DNA of 64,000 nucleotides from Anabaena sp051781005 (GCF_051781005.1 NZ_JBPWOA010000002.1:62001-126000), one strand, 5' to 3'; counted from the first letter of the stretch, positions 18,423 to 26,716 are shown. The notes: generated by a model from the letters alone, not told the origin. Translations and numbers: made by a program.

Positions 18423-18702
18423 GATCGTTTTCTAGAAAATTTTTTTACCTTGATCAAACTTAATTTTATCCTATCAAGGCACACATTCCTCCCGGTAATT
18501 GGGTATTTATCCTGTACGGGTATCACTACACGCAAACCTGTCAGTGCTTTATTTAAATACGTATTAAGCCTTTTAAGTAAATACGCTAGTTACACATTAA
18601 GAAAGTTTAAGCAATTTTAATTTTTACTTGTTTTTACATAGATGTTTATATTAATCCTGTTATTCTTAACCTAAGCTTTAAAATTCAAGGATTTCACAAA
18701 AA

Positions 18703-18807
18703 ATGAATAATACAAAACTACCAAATAGCTTGAATCAATCTATAGTTATGGGCTTTTTAATCATTTTGACCAGTGCGGGGATCATTACAATCATGAGCGT
18801 TTTCTAA
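18703..18807 (+). CDS. 34-residue single-helix membrane peptide (candidate)
   Basis: ATG 18703 to TAA 18805-18807 encodes a short polar N-terminus (MNNTKLPNSLNQS) and one hydrophobic helix (IVMGFLIILTSAGIITIMSVF). This is the architecture of small photosystem, cytochrome b6f or NDH-1 subunits, but I do not recognise a named one. A weak hairpin with AAACCC/GGGTTT and a T-run (18846-18873) follows, as expected for a small monocistronic gene. The clean hydrophobic segment, N-terminal polar cap and terminator favour a real gene; conservation was not tested. Confidence 0.5.
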   Translation: MNNTKLPNSLNQSIVMGFLIILTSAGIITIMSVF

Positions 18808-19308
18808 TCACAATACAGTTAATTTTAGCCGAAAAATTTTTATAAACCCTGTTCAAAAATGAGTGGGGTTTTTACATTTTGTAATAAATAAGTAGACACA
18901 ATTAAATATAACTAAGTAAAAAACCCGAGAAAACCGCAGTATTTCAGGAGGCAGGAGGAACCCACCCTTAAAAGAATGGGATTGAGGCAAGGATACTTTA
19001 TACCTTGCGCTACACATCTCGGTATAATTCCTTTTTTAAACTGGGCTTTAGACCCAGAACTAAAGTTTTTATTGATACTTCCACCTCCTGCCCTCTGCCT
19101 CCTAACTCCTGCCTTTTTGGTAACTAAAAATAAAGTTACCTAAAAACTCAGTATGTATGACACTTTTAACCCGTTTTTAGATAAGTCCAGATTTCACCTG
19201 TTTGGAGGATAGATGCTATACAAAAAACTGTCTGTGATGCGATTTCACTACAGACAGCTATGGGCTAATACAAGTCTAACTTTCTCTTGCTAGTAAGCCA
19301 AAGGAATA
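18808..19308. other. gene-free region with several hairpins
   Basis: No protein-like frame is present. Visible structures are a weak terminator after the small peptide gene (18846-18873), GCAAGGATA...TATACCTTGC (about 18983-19004), CTGGG-CTTTAGA-CCCAG (19040-19056), complementary purine/pyrimidine tracts AGGAGGCAGGAGGA (about 18946) and CCTCCTGCC...CTGCCTCC (19082-19118), and GTAACT...AGTTAC near 19121-19140. Together they look like a composite interspersed repeat; an expressed structured RNA cannot be excluded. Confidence 0.45.
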
Positions 19309-19515
19309 TCAAAGAAACTCACGCAAGAATTCAAACGGATTATCTTCCCAACATGGTTCTGGTACTAACCAAACTAATTTACTTTTGATTTCGGCTTCAA
19401 TTTCATCACTGTCGTCTCTATCGAACAATAATATCAAAGCTTCCCAGTCCCGTTCTCTGAGGGTGGTGTATGAGGAAGGGCTTACCTGTAGATTATTGGA
19501 GTAATTCACAAGCAC
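19309..19515 (-). CDS. small acidic protein of unknown function
   Basis: This 68-residue frame begins with ATG at 19515. It is acidic and has no membrane segment or Cys cluster; the centre reads EALILLFDRDDSDEIEAEI and the end CWEDNPFEFLREFL. Its amino-acid mix looks like a soluble protein rather than a shadow frame, and nothing else occupies the region. I do not recognise a family. It lies between cysH and lipB with no operon partner. Confidence 0.5.
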   Translation of the reverse strand: MLVNYSNNLQVSPSSYTTLRERDWEALILLFDRDDSDEIEAEIKSKLVWLVPEPCWEDNPFEFLREFL

Positions 19516-19658
19516 ATTTTCAGTTGATGTATATAAAAAGTGAGTATATTTGCTGGCAAATGTGCATATTGTACTTTGAATACTCTGATTAAAATGTGAC
19601 GTAGATCATAAAGTTTCTAAAAAGTTTTCAGCAAGTTTCTGCAATTTTTTTCCTTAAA

Positions 19659-20348
19659 TTAAGAATATGCAGATTCTTCAAACTGAGACTCGACTAATTC
19701 TACGCCAAATACTTCAGAAAAGTAGTGGGCTACACAAAAACGTACTTCTTGACATTTGATACCGGGAATCCAGTCTGCTAAACTGCCGACAGCCTTATCA
19801 GCAATACCACAAGGGACAATACGTTCAAAGCCTTTTAGATCAGGACAAACATTTAAAGCAAAACCGTGCATAGTCACCCAACGACTGACTTTAATGCCTA
19901 TGGCTGCGACTTTGTAACCTTCTAACCACACACCAGTAAAACCGGGAATGCGATCGCCTGACAATCCATAATTTGCCAAAACGCGAATTAACACTTCCTC
20001 TAGTTGACGCAAGTACCAATGCAGGTCTTGACGATAACGGTGCAGATTTAAAATTGGATACCCCACCAGTTGACCAGGACAATGATAAGTTACTTCACCA
20101 CCTCTTTCAACTCGATGCACATCATACTCACTTTTGTCAATATCAAATTTGATAAATTCTGAATTAGCTCCTTTACCCAGAGTGTAAACAGGGGGATGTT
20201 CTAGCAAAATGAGTACGTCATCTAGGCTGGGGTTGTTGATACGATCTTGGAGAAGCGATCGCTGCCATTGATGAGCATCTAAATATGGCATTAATCCTTG
20301 GTTGTATAAAAAACACCGATATTTTTCGGTTTCAATACTATCAATCAT
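19659..20348 (-). CDS. lipB: lipoyl(octanoyl) transferase LipB
   Basis: LipB moves the octanoyl group from octanoyl-ACP to lipoyl domains of dehydrogenases and the glycine cleavage H protein. The protein (about 229 residues from the ATG at 20348; an upstream TTG at 20360 is less likely) shows LEHPPVYTLGKGA, ERGGEVTYHCPGQLVGYPI (substrate pocket; Cys stands at the usual Gly of YHGPGQ, possibly clade-typical), KVAAIGIKVSRW with the conserved Lys, and HGFALNVCPDLKGFERIVPCG with the nucleophilic Cys. It is monocistronic. The lipoate synthase gene lipA is not in the window. Confidence 0.95.
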   Translation of the reverse strand: MIDSIETEKYRCFLYNQGLMPYLDAHQWQRSLLQDRINNPSLDDVLILLEHPPVYTLGKGANSEFIKFDIDKSEYDVHRVERGGEVTYHCPGQLVGYPILNLHRYRQDLHWYLRQLEEVLIRVLANYGLSGDRIPGFTGVWLEGYKVAAIGIKVSRWVTMHGFALNVCPDLKGFERIVPCGIADKAVGSLADWIPGIKCQEVRFCVAHYFSEVFGVELVESQFEESAYS

Positions 20349-20360
20349 GCAAAAAATCAA

Positions 20361-20960
20361 TTGGGTAAATAACTAAATATATTTCAATTTGCCAGAATAA
20401 GGTCAATAAATGTCAAGCTATGCAAAGGATTTTAAAGGAACATCAAGGGAATTAGCTATATAAACAACAAAGTGTTAATTTGAATATATAACCTCAATGG
20501 TGTTAGGAGGAATTCTCTACAATCATCATCAAGCCAAGACAATAGGAACGAACGGACTGGCTGATGGATATTCAGAAGTTGATGACATTGATCAGGATAA
20601 AACTTCGACAAAGGCTTGTATATTATTAAATAAAAGATAACCAAGCCTACCAGATAAAAAAGGAGCAACTAATCCTAGTTTTGTCAAGGCTGCTCTAACT
20701 AACACAGCAGGGATAAAAAAGTCAAAACTGCTTTATTTACGGACTTTATGGGCAGATCCAATTGTCTAGCAACCAGTTGGAGAACCGAGCAGAGTTTGAC
20801 AAGGTAAATCAAGGCTAGAGGTAGTCATACAATTAAAGATGCGACAGCCATACATCAACAGCAGTTCAAAATTTGTATTAGCGGCAATGATAGACTGACC
20901 GCAATCTCTGTTCATACAAAATACATTCACATCAAATAAATATTGAGCGGGAGAGTTTAC
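20361..20960. other. 600-base region between lipB and hpf, probable long hpf leader
   Basis: The region separates the divergent lipB and hpf genes. A 70-residue minus-strand frame at 20456-20668 has poor protein character and is rejected. A Cys-rich 49-codon minus-strand frame (20766-20915) is listed separately. Cyanobacterial hpf/lrtA transcripts are known for long 5' leaders that control message stability with light, so part of this stretch is likely transcribed leader. Confidence 0.45.
20766..20915 (-). CDS. candidate Cys-rich small protein, antisense to the hpf leader
   Basis: ATG 20915 to the stop at 20766 gives 49 residues with six Cys: NRDCGQSI, YGCRIFNC, DLPCQTLLG and a terminal PTGC. 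The composition (regular Cys spacing, GSPTGC end) looks more like a folded small protein than random antisense. It would run opposite to the hpf leader. I do not recognise the family, and the alternative that this is just leader sequence is equally possible. Conservation of the amino acids rather than of the DNA would decide. Confidence 0.3.
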   Translation of the reverse strand: MNRDCGQSIIAANTNFELLLMYGCRIFNCMTTSSLDLPCQTLLGSPTGC

Positions 20961-21596
20961 ATGAAGCTTGTCATCCACGGTAAAAATATTGAAATCACCG
21001 ATGCAATTCGAGAATATGTGCATCAAAAAATTGAAAAAGCAGTTAATCACTTCCAAAACATCACAAACGAAGTGGATGTCCATTTAAGCGTAGCTCGCAA
21101 TCCCCGAATTAGTACCAGACAAGCTGCGGAAGTCACTATTTATGCTAATGGTAGCGTCATCCGAGCGGAGGAAAGCAGCGAAAACTTATATGCCAGTATT
21201 GACTTGGTTGCAGATAAAATAGCCCGTCAACTGCGTAAATATAAAGAAAGACGACAAGACCACAAAACCCAACCCATACCAACCAATGAGGTAGTAGCGC
21301 CTGAACCAGTAACTGATTTAATAGGCGATCGCACTCCCGAACTACCAGGAGAAGTCGTCCGTACCAAATACTTTTCCATGCCTCCCATGACCCTTGCAGA
21401 AGCCCAAGAACAACTGCAACTCGTAGGACACGACTTTTATATGTTCCGTAACGCCGAAACCGGAGAAATCAACGTCATTTACGAACGTAATCACGGCGGT
21501 TTTGGAGTCATTCAACCCCGCAACGGTAACGGTCAGACCAACGGCAAAAACGGCAAAACAGCTAACGTCGCTGTACCAGAAAAATCTAAAGTCTAA
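20961..21596 (+). CDS. hpf: long-form ribosome hibernation promoting factor (HPF/LrtA)
   Basis: The protein (211 residues from the ATG at 20961; the frame extends upstream to a TTG at 20943) has the N-terminal HPF fold (MKLVIHGKNIEITDAIREYV to about residue 100), a linker rich in Pro and Thr, and the C-terminal dimerisation domain (RTKYFSMPPMTLAEAQEQLQ...FRNAETGEINVIYERNHGGFGVI). The N-domain occupies the 30S decoding site and the C-domain pairs two ribosomes into inactive 100S particles. The cyanobacterial homologue LrtA is induced in the dark. A two-way hairpin follows the gene. Confidence 0.95.
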   Translation: MKLVIHGKNIEITDAIREYVHQKIEKAVNHFQNITNEVDVHLSVARNPRISTRQAAEVTIYANGSVIRAEESSENLYASIDLVADKIARQLRKYKERRQDHKTQPIPTNEVVAPEPVTDLIGDRTPELPGEVVRTKYFSMPPMTLAEAQEQLQLVGHDFYMFRNAETGEINVIYERNHGGFGVIQPRNGNGQTNGKNGKTANVAVPEKSKV

Positions 21597-21600
21597 TTAA

Positions 21601-21676
21601 AACGCAGAGGAAAGCTGAGTAAAACGCAGAGAAACGCGGAGAATATACTCTGTGAACCTCTGCGCCCCTCTGCGTT
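21601..21676. terminator. inverted repeat between convergent hpf and prxQ
   Basis: AACGCAGAGG (21601-21610) pairs with CCTCTGCGTT (21667-21676) across a region with more CGCAGAG copies. Placed 5 and 10 bases from the two stops, it can terminate both. It belongs to the family of CGCAGAG repeats found elsewhere in the window. Confidence 0.6.
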
Positions 21677-21686
21677 AAAAATCCTC

Positions 21687-22148
21687 TTACTTTGCAGCCA
21701 ACTGTTGCAGAGTTTTCAAAGTTTCCTCAACATGGCCTTTAAAATTCAACATGGAATTAAACACATACTGCACAATTCCCTGTTGGTCAATCACATAAGT
21801 CACCCGGCCGGGGATAAAACCAAAAGCGGTAGTTGCACCATATAGCTTCCGCACCTGATCACCTTTATCACTCAAAAGCGTAAAAGGTAAATTGTGCTTG
21901 GCTGCAAACTTCTGGTGAGACTCGCTAGAATCACCACTTATACCAATCACTTCAGCACCAACGCCTTTAAATACTTCATATTGATCCCGAAAAGCGCAAG
22001 ATTCCATAGTGCATCCTGGTGTATCGTCCTTGGGATAAAAATAAAGGACAACAGCCTGTTTACCACGAAAATCTCTCAGGCTGACTGTAGAACCGTTTTG
22101 GGCGGGTAAAGAAAAATCTGGGGCTTGATCTCCAACTTTGATAGCCAT
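21687..22148 (-). CDS. prxQ: peroxiredoxin Q (bacterioferritin comigratory protein)
   Basis: This 153-residue thiol peroxidase (from the ATG at 22148; a second in-frame ATG lies at 22166) reduces hydrogen and organic peroxides using thioredoxin. It shows the AIKVGDQAPDFSLPAQNG start, VLYFYPKDDTPGCTMESC with peroxidatic Cys and a second Cys five residues later (the PrxQ/BCP intramolecular disulfide), and GISGDSSESHQKF. The short N-terminus has no signal or transit peptide. The gene is monocistronic and converges on hpf. Confidence 0.95.
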   Translation of the reverse strand: MAIKVGDQAPDFSLPAQNGSTVSLRDFRGKQAVVLYFYPKDDTPGCTMESCAFRDQYEVFKGVGAEVIGISGDSSESHQKFAAKHNLPFTLLSDKGDQVRKLYGATTAFGFIPGRVTYVIDQQGIVQYVFNSMLNFKGHVEETLKTLQQLAAK

Positions 22149-22268
22149 ATTAAAAAATTCAAACATTACTTAATAAAATTTTACCTTGTAACCTAGTCTA
22201 TAAATTTTCCTTGATAAGGTGCATCGGGCAGGGTAGGGTAGATAGTTATCAAAAAAACTATTCCGCCC

Positions 22269-23399
22269 ATGCGCCTGACTTCACTCGATGTGTTTCGCGG
22301 TATCACCATTGCGGGTATGATTCTCGTCAACATGGTGGGAGTCGCAGACGATAAATATTCCCTTCTAGATCATGCCGAATGGAACGGTTGTACACCAACT
22401 GATTTAGTATTTCCTTTTTTTCTATTCATTGTTGGTGTCGCAATGACTTTCTCATTATCAAAATACACCGCAGATAACAAACCCACCAAAGCAGTTTACT
22501 TACGCATCCTGCGCCGTGCTGCAATTCTCTTTATTTTAGGGTTACTACTTAACGGCTTTTGGAATAAAGGTGTTTGGACTTTTGACTTAAGTAGTATCCG
22601 CTTGATGGGGGTATTGCAACGTATTAGCTTAAGTTACCTTTTCGCATCTTTGATAGTTCTTAAATTACCTCGCAAAAGTCAATGGATAGTAACAGGGGTA
22701 TTACTTATCGGTTATTGGTTAACAATGATGTATATTCCTGTTCCCGAATATGGTGCAGGAGTGCTGACACGGGAAGGTAATTTTGGCGCTTTTATTGACA
22801 GATTAATTATTCCCAAAGCGCAGTTATATAAAGGTGATGGGTTTAACTTCATGGGAGATCCAGAAGGAATTTTCAGTACTATTCCAGCGATAGTTAGCGT
22901 TTTGGCTGGTTATTTTACTGGGGAATGGATAAAAGATAAAAAACAAGCTAATTCACAAACCAGTATGGATTTAGTTTTATTTGGTTTATGTTGTTTGGTA
23001 ATTGGGATTATTTGGGATGTAGCATTTCCCATTAATAAGAAACTATGGACAAGTTCTTATGTTGTATTTACCACTGGTTGGGCGTTAATGTTATTAGCAG
23101 CTTGTTATGAAATGATAGAAGTGAGAGTAATAAAACGCTGGAGTAAACCATTTGAGATTATAGGATTAAATGCGATCGCACTTTTTGTTGCATCTGTCTT
23201 GTTAATCAAAATCACAGCTAAAACCCAACTTGGTACAGGTGAAACCGCCATCAGCATCTACAATTGGATTTACCAAAATCTTTTTGCATCTTGGGCAGGA
23301 AATTTCAACGGCTCATTTTTATTTGGGCTTGTTACCGTGTTATTTTGGTACGGTGTTGCTGTTTTGATGTATCAGAAACGCTGGTTTATTAAAGTGTAA
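22269..23399 (+). CDS. HGSNAT-like multispanning acyltransferase (COG4299/DUF5009)
   Basis: This 376-residue membrane protein has about ten helices. It begins with RLTSLDVFRGITIAGMILVN, the signature of the heparan-alpha-glucosaminide N-acetyltransferase/YeiB-like family, followed by the TPTDLVFPFFLFIVGVAM motif. Family members move acetyl groups across membranes onto sugars, so it may modify cell-surface or lipid-linked glycans. The bacterial substrate is unknown. It is single, with no glycosyltransferase neighbour. Confidence 0.85.
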   Translation: MRLTSLDVFRGITIAGMILVNMVGVADDKYSLLDHAEWNGCTPTDLVFPFFLFIVGVAMTFSLSKYTADNKPTKAVYLRILRRAAILFILGLLLNGFWNKGVWTFDLSSIRLMGVLQRISLSYLFASLIVLKLPRKSQWIVTGVLLIGYWLTMMYIPVPEYGAGVLTREGNFGAFIDRLIIPKAQLYKGDGFNFMGDPEGIFSTIPAIVSVLAGYFTGEWIKDKKQANSQTSMDLVLFGLCCLVIGIIWDVAFPINKKLWTSSYVVFTTGWALMLLAACYEMIEVRVIKRWSKPFEIIGLNAIALFVASVLLIKITAKTQLGTGETAISIYNWIYQNLFASWAGNFNGSFLFGLVTVLFWYGVAVLMYQKRWFIKV

Positions 23400-23501
23400 A
23401 TAAAACTCTTGTGGGACGGGCATCTTGCCTGTCCAAATTCTGCGAATCTTGCTTTATATCTATTCTTTTGAATCAAAATCTACCTTATTTGGCTTCAGTC
23501 A

Positions 23502-23927
23502 TTAAAAACTCTTCGGTTCAAAGAATTTATCAAAGCCTTTTCTCATCAATCCTTCTTTCAATTTTTTATCTCCTGTCCATAATAAGCCTTCTAATTCCAA
23601 TGTTAAAGCAACATGGGGAGTGTCACTTTCATCAACATCTTTACATAAAGTATAAGCTGCTGCTAGGTTATCAGGTGCAATTAAGTCTTCTTTATAGAGA
23701 TTGAGTCTTTGTAATAATATTTGGTAAATTCACACTATTTCGTTTTCAGATAACTGACTAACTTTGATTATCTTTTCTTTACGCTTAAATAACTCTACCA
23801 ATACTAGCTCACAGATATAATAACTATATTCTCCTTGAAAGAGGAGGTTAGCAAAACTAGATTGGCTGTTGAGTAACGCAGAAAATAAAATATTTGTATC
23901 AACAATAATTGGCTGGTTTCTAGACAC
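23502..23927 (-). pseudogene. PIN-domain (VapC-like) toxin with in-frame stop
   Basis: Read from ATG 23927, the frame gives a good PIN domain start (PIIVDTNILFSALLN) with the first metal-binding Asp, but TGA at 23730-23732 stops it after 65 residues. The same frame then continues without interruption for 75 more codons to TAA 23502-23504 and carries the missing motifs (DESDTPHVALTLELEG, LLWTGDKKLKEG). PIN toxins are magnesium-dependent RNases of about 140 residues, exactly the reconstructed length. One substitution, such as CGA to TGA, explains the break. The antitoxin upstream is intact. Confidence 0.85.
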
Positions 23928-23930
23928 TAT

Positions 23931-24155
23931 TTACTCTCCAACAAATTTATGTTTGATATTTGACCACACATCAATATCAATTTCTTGTGCTAGAGTTTCA
24001 GCTTGTGTTATTGTCATACGGCTTTTTTTTCTCAAAGACTCTAATTCAAGATAATCTAAAAATTTCTTGAGAGTATCTAGCTCAATAATATCTTTTCTGA
24101 ATCTAATAATCAGGTCTTGGTTTTCTACTGTGATATTGTAAATTTGATCTGACAT
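23931..24155 (-). CDS. antitoxin of a PIN-domain toxin-antitoxin pair
   Basis: This 74-residue protein ends three bases before the PIN-domain frame and is transcribed first, the usual order of a VapBC-type pair. It has a beta N-terminus (MSDQIYNITVENQDLIIRF), a long helix (LDTLKKFLDYLELESLRKKS) and a C-terminal acidic tail likely to bind the toxin (ETLAQEIDIDVWSNIKHKF). No classical AbrB, RHH or Phd DNA-binding motif is obvious. Because its toxin is broken, the gene may be under no selection and simply persist. Confidence 0.75.
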   Translation of the reverse strand: MSDQIYNITVENQDLIIRFRKDIIELDTLKKFLDYLELESLRKKSRMTITQAETLAQEIDIDVWSNIKHKFVGE

Positions 24156-24240
24156 AGGATGATAGTATTTAGGTAGTTGTAGGACAGGATATACTTAGAT
24201 GTTTATATTATCTCAGAATTAATGGGGTTTGGAAAAAAAT

Positions 24241-24306
24241 TTACTCTTCAACTTTAGGATTAAATAAAGCAACCCAGTAAAAAGTATCTAAGAATAATAT
24301 TTTCAT
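24241..24306 (-). pseudogene. truncated PIN-domain toxin start
   Basis: ATG 24306 to TAA 24241-24243 encodes 21 residues, MKILFLDTFYWVALFNPKVE, the typical N-terminus of another VapC-like family (LDTFYWVAL holds the first metal-binding Asp). About 100 residues are missing. It follows five bases after the stop of the eroded upstream frame, as in an antitoxin-toxin operon, so this is a second dead toxin locus next to the one at 23502-24155. Confidence 0.7.
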
Positions 24307-24311
24307 AATTA

Positions 24312-24726
24312 TTATTTGGGTTTACCATAAAGATAATGATCAATTTGGGCTGCACCATCTGTAGGTAATTTAGCAATAACTTCTTCAGGTAAATCAAGAT
24401 TTGCCCTTTTTCAAATATTTCCCAAACAGCATACTCAACTGTAATATGGCTAACTGGATATTGATAACGCTGGATTAAGACTTGCAAATAAAGTTGTATT
24501 ACGGCTTCTTCTGGAGTTAATTTAATTTCCTGACCACTCACTAAGCATTGAATATAAGCCACATCTCTGCTTTTTGTTTGTTTGATAAAAATGGATTTTT
24601 CCAAAATATCAATTTCTTGGAAGTGAATTGAGAAAGCTTGTAATTAGAGTCTTTTAAAATTGCAGGAAGATTCATACGATTGTTAGTTTTAATACTATTC
24701 GCTAAACGCTGAGAAGTTCCAGACAT
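24312..24726 (-). pseudogene. frameshifted HsdR-N-like fragment joined to an antitoxin tail
   Basis: Three frames must be joined to read it. From ATG 24726 comes MNLPAILKDSNYKLSQF; a frameshift near 24625 moves to QEIDILEKSIF...YIQCLVSGQEIKLTPEEAV...RYQYPVSHITVEYAVWE, which resembles the N-terminal nuclease domain of HsdR-like proteins common in cyanobacteria; a second shift near 24405 leads into LDLPEEVIAKLPTDGAAQIDHYLYGKPK and TAA 24312-24314. That last piece resembles the end of a small antitoxin, and the truncated PIN start follows it directly. A deletion probably fused the two genes. Identity of the first part is by pattern only. Confidence 0.65.
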
Positions 24727-24833
24727 ACCGGAACCCTCAAACTAGATAGCTGAACTAGTATAAAACCTAGTCTGACATTTTGAATCAGGTAACAAAATTT
24801 TTGTTACGTTCCTCTACAAAATCGCCTCATAAA

Positions 24834-25871
24834 TTAAACCGCCACCTCCGCAGCTTCCAAAGCTTCCAAAGCATTAATTTCATCTAAAATCCGCCAGATT
24901 TCCTGCATCATTGGATCTAAACCAGTGCGAGTTACAGCAGAAATTATGAAAACCTGCGCTAAAGAAAGATGATTTAATTGTGTAGCTAAAGCCTCTAAAT
25001 CTACAGTTTCTCTATCAACTGCATCAATTTTATTCAAAGCTAAAATTTGCGGACGTTTTGCTAAACCCCTTCCATAGGCTTTTAATTCTTCTTGAATAGT
25101 ATGGAAATCAGCAATTACATCTTCACTTGTCGCATCAATTAGGTGTAATAAAACCCGTGTGCGTTCAATGTGACGTAAAAAATCATGTCCTAAACCGGCA
25201 CCATGAGAAGCACCTTCAATTAAACCGGGAATATCCGCAAAAACTGTACCGTCACCAGTGGGTTTCTTAACTACACCTAAATTAGGAATGAGAGTAGTAA
25301 AAGGATAATCGGCGATTTTTGGACGTGCGGCTGATAAAGAAGAAATTAAAGTTGATTTACCCGCATTTGGTAAACCAATAATTCCCACTTCTGCTAACAA
25401 TTTCAACTCTAAACGCAATATCTTCCTTTCTCCTTCCAGTCCAGGAAGTGCGTATTCTGGGACGCGGTTGCGGTTACTCAAAAAATGTTGATTTCCTAGT
25501 CCACCTTTACCACCTTCAACCACTCGAAAGCGTTGTCCAGGTTCAACCAAATCGCACAATAAGGCGCTTGTTTCCGCATCATAAACAGTAGTACCGCAGG
25601 GAACTTCGATAATCAAATCCTTTCCACCTGCGCCGGTGCAATTATTGGGGCCGCCACGTTCCCCATTTTGGGCTTTAAACAAATGCTTGTATCGAAAGTC
25701 TAGCAAGGTTTGTAGGTTTGTATCAGCTACGAAAATGATGGAACCGCCTCTTCCTCCATTCCCGCCAGAGGGGCCGCCGGCTGGTACATATTTCTCTCTG
25801 CGGAAGGCGACGATACCATCACCACCTTTACCTGCTTCTACTTCAATTACTGATTGGTCTATAAATTGCAT
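24834..25871 (-). CDS. obgE: Obg GTPase (CgtA)
   Basis: ObgE is a ribosome-associated GTPase needed for 50S assembly and stress response. The 345 residues contain the glycine-rich Obg fold (FIDQSVIEVEAGKGGDGIVAFRREKYVPAGGPSGGNGG..., residues 1-155, with the GGRGG and GERGGPNNCTGAGG loops) and the G domain with G1 GLPNAGKST (about 166-174), G3 DIPGLIEGAS (about 212-221), and G4 NKID (about 280-283). No third OCT domain is present, as usual in cyanobacteria. The start ATG 25871 gives the canonical N-terminus MQFIDQSVIEV. Confidence 0.97.
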   Translation of the reverse strand: MQFIDQSVIEVEAGKGGDGIVAFRREKYVPAGGPSGGNGGRGGSIIFVADTNLQTLLDFRYKHLFKAQNGERGGPNNCTGAGGKDLIIEVPCGTTVYDAETSALLCDLVEPGQRFRVVEGGKGGLGNQHFLSNRNRVPEYALPGLEGERKILRLELKLLAEVGIIGLPNAGKSTLISSLSAARPKIADYPFTTLIPNLGVVKKPTGDGTVFADIPGLIEGASHGAGLGHDFLRHIERTRVLLHLIDATSEDVIADFHTIQEELKAYGRGLAKRPQILALNKIDAVDRETVDLEALATQLNHLSLAQVFIISAVTRTGLDPMMQEIWRILDEINALEALEAAEVAV

Positions 25872-25946
25872 ATTGTTAGAGTCTTGAGTTCTGAGTGATG
25901 AGTTATCAATTATAAGTTTTTCATTAACTTTAACGCATTGCGGAAG

Positions 25947-25977
25947 TCCCCACCCTCAACGTACTCTAGGGTGGGGA
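25947..25977. terminator. 10-bp stem hairpin downstream of the TerB/Nif-C gene
   Basis: TCCCCACCCT (25947-25956) and AGGGTGGGGA (25968-25977) form a perfect 10-bp stem with an 11-base loop, placed 80 bases after the stop of the minus-strand gene at 26057 and 76 bases before obgE. No T-run follows, so it may be a repeat hairpin that stabilises or ends the upstream message. Confidence 0.5.
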
Positions 25978-26056
25978 TAGGGAGCGGGGGATGACGAATC
26001 CCCAGGATTTTCATTCCTCACTCTTTACTTGTAACTCAATCCTCAGCACTCAGTAC

Positions 26057-26716
26057 TTAAATATATGCAGAAATATCTTCACCGCAGTCATCAGCAAGGT
26101 AGGAAAGGGCGCGGAAGCGTAAACCTACTAGTTGCTCATAGAGCGGGTTAATTTTGCACATTGGCGGGATGTGAATTATTTTGCGTCCAAATAGGGTAAC
26201 ATCTCGCTCGAAGGGACAATGGGAGGGGATCATTTTACACAAAAACTTGGCAACTCTGGGATCTTGAATATCTAGCCCGTCCAACCAGTCCCGCATGGGG
26301 TGAAGTATATCTGGTGATGGTGCGGTGGTGTCTTCTGCTTGTTCTGTTTCTTCTAGGGTATGACGTAGGGCTGCTAGTGCTTCTGTTTGCAGTTCCAAGG
26401 CTTGACAAAACTGTTGCAGAAGTTCCTCTTCGCTGGGAGAATATGTTCCATCTGCGATCGCTACCATGACTGCTGTTCGCAAAAAATTCTCCGCTGCTGA
26501 TGTACCTTTACCCAATACAGCAGCTAATTCTTCTGGTGTAATTATTTCTAGTGAATTCCAGTCCAGACAAGGGGCTAACTCATCTTTGGTTAGGCTGGTA
26601 ATTAACTCCTGTTCTTGGGCATCAAAATTACCATCAGCCCAAGCAATAGACAGTAAGCCACGTAACCAAGCGGTAATTTGTTCGCTGCTGTATGGGGTTT
26701 TAACAGCACTTTTCAT
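26057..26716 (-). CDS. TerB-like plus Mo-dependent nitrogenase C-terminal domain protein
   Basis: This protein has an N-terminal helical domain of the TerB/tellurite-resistance type (ITAWLRGLLSIAWADGNFDAQEQELI, with the repeated AIADGTYSPSEEELLQQF half at about 90-105) and a C-terminal domain (about 140-222) known as the Mo-dependent nitrogenase C-terminal domain: DPRVAKFLCKMIPSHCPFERD, IHIPPMCKINPLYEQLVGLRFRALSYLADDCGED. The latter is almost confined to cyanobacteria, including non-fixers, so its name overstates the link to nitrogenase. Conserved Cys residues may bind metal. The ATG at 26716 is preferred; a GTG at 26725 has a closer GAGG site. Confidence 0.85.
   Translation of the reverse strand: MKSAVKTPYSSEQITAWLRGLLSIAWADGNFDAQEQELITSLTKDELAPCLDWNSLEIITPEELAAVLGKGTSAAENFLRTAVMVAIADGTYSPSEEELLQQFCQALELQTEALAALRHTLEETEQAEDTTAPSPDILHPMRDWLDGLDIQDPRVAKFLCKMIPSHCPFERDVTLFGRKIIHIPPMCKINPLYEQLVGLRFRALSYLADDCGEDISAYI

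Noticed and set aside
20456..20668. 70-residue minus-strand frame between lipB and hpf
   Set aside because: Composition is biased to Leu/Ile/Phe from AT-rich DNA with no motif or ribosome binding site; probably leader or spacer.
23411..23704. 97-residue plus-strand frame after the acyltransferase gene
   Set aside because: It is the shadow of the minus-strand PIN toxin remnant, which explains the region better.
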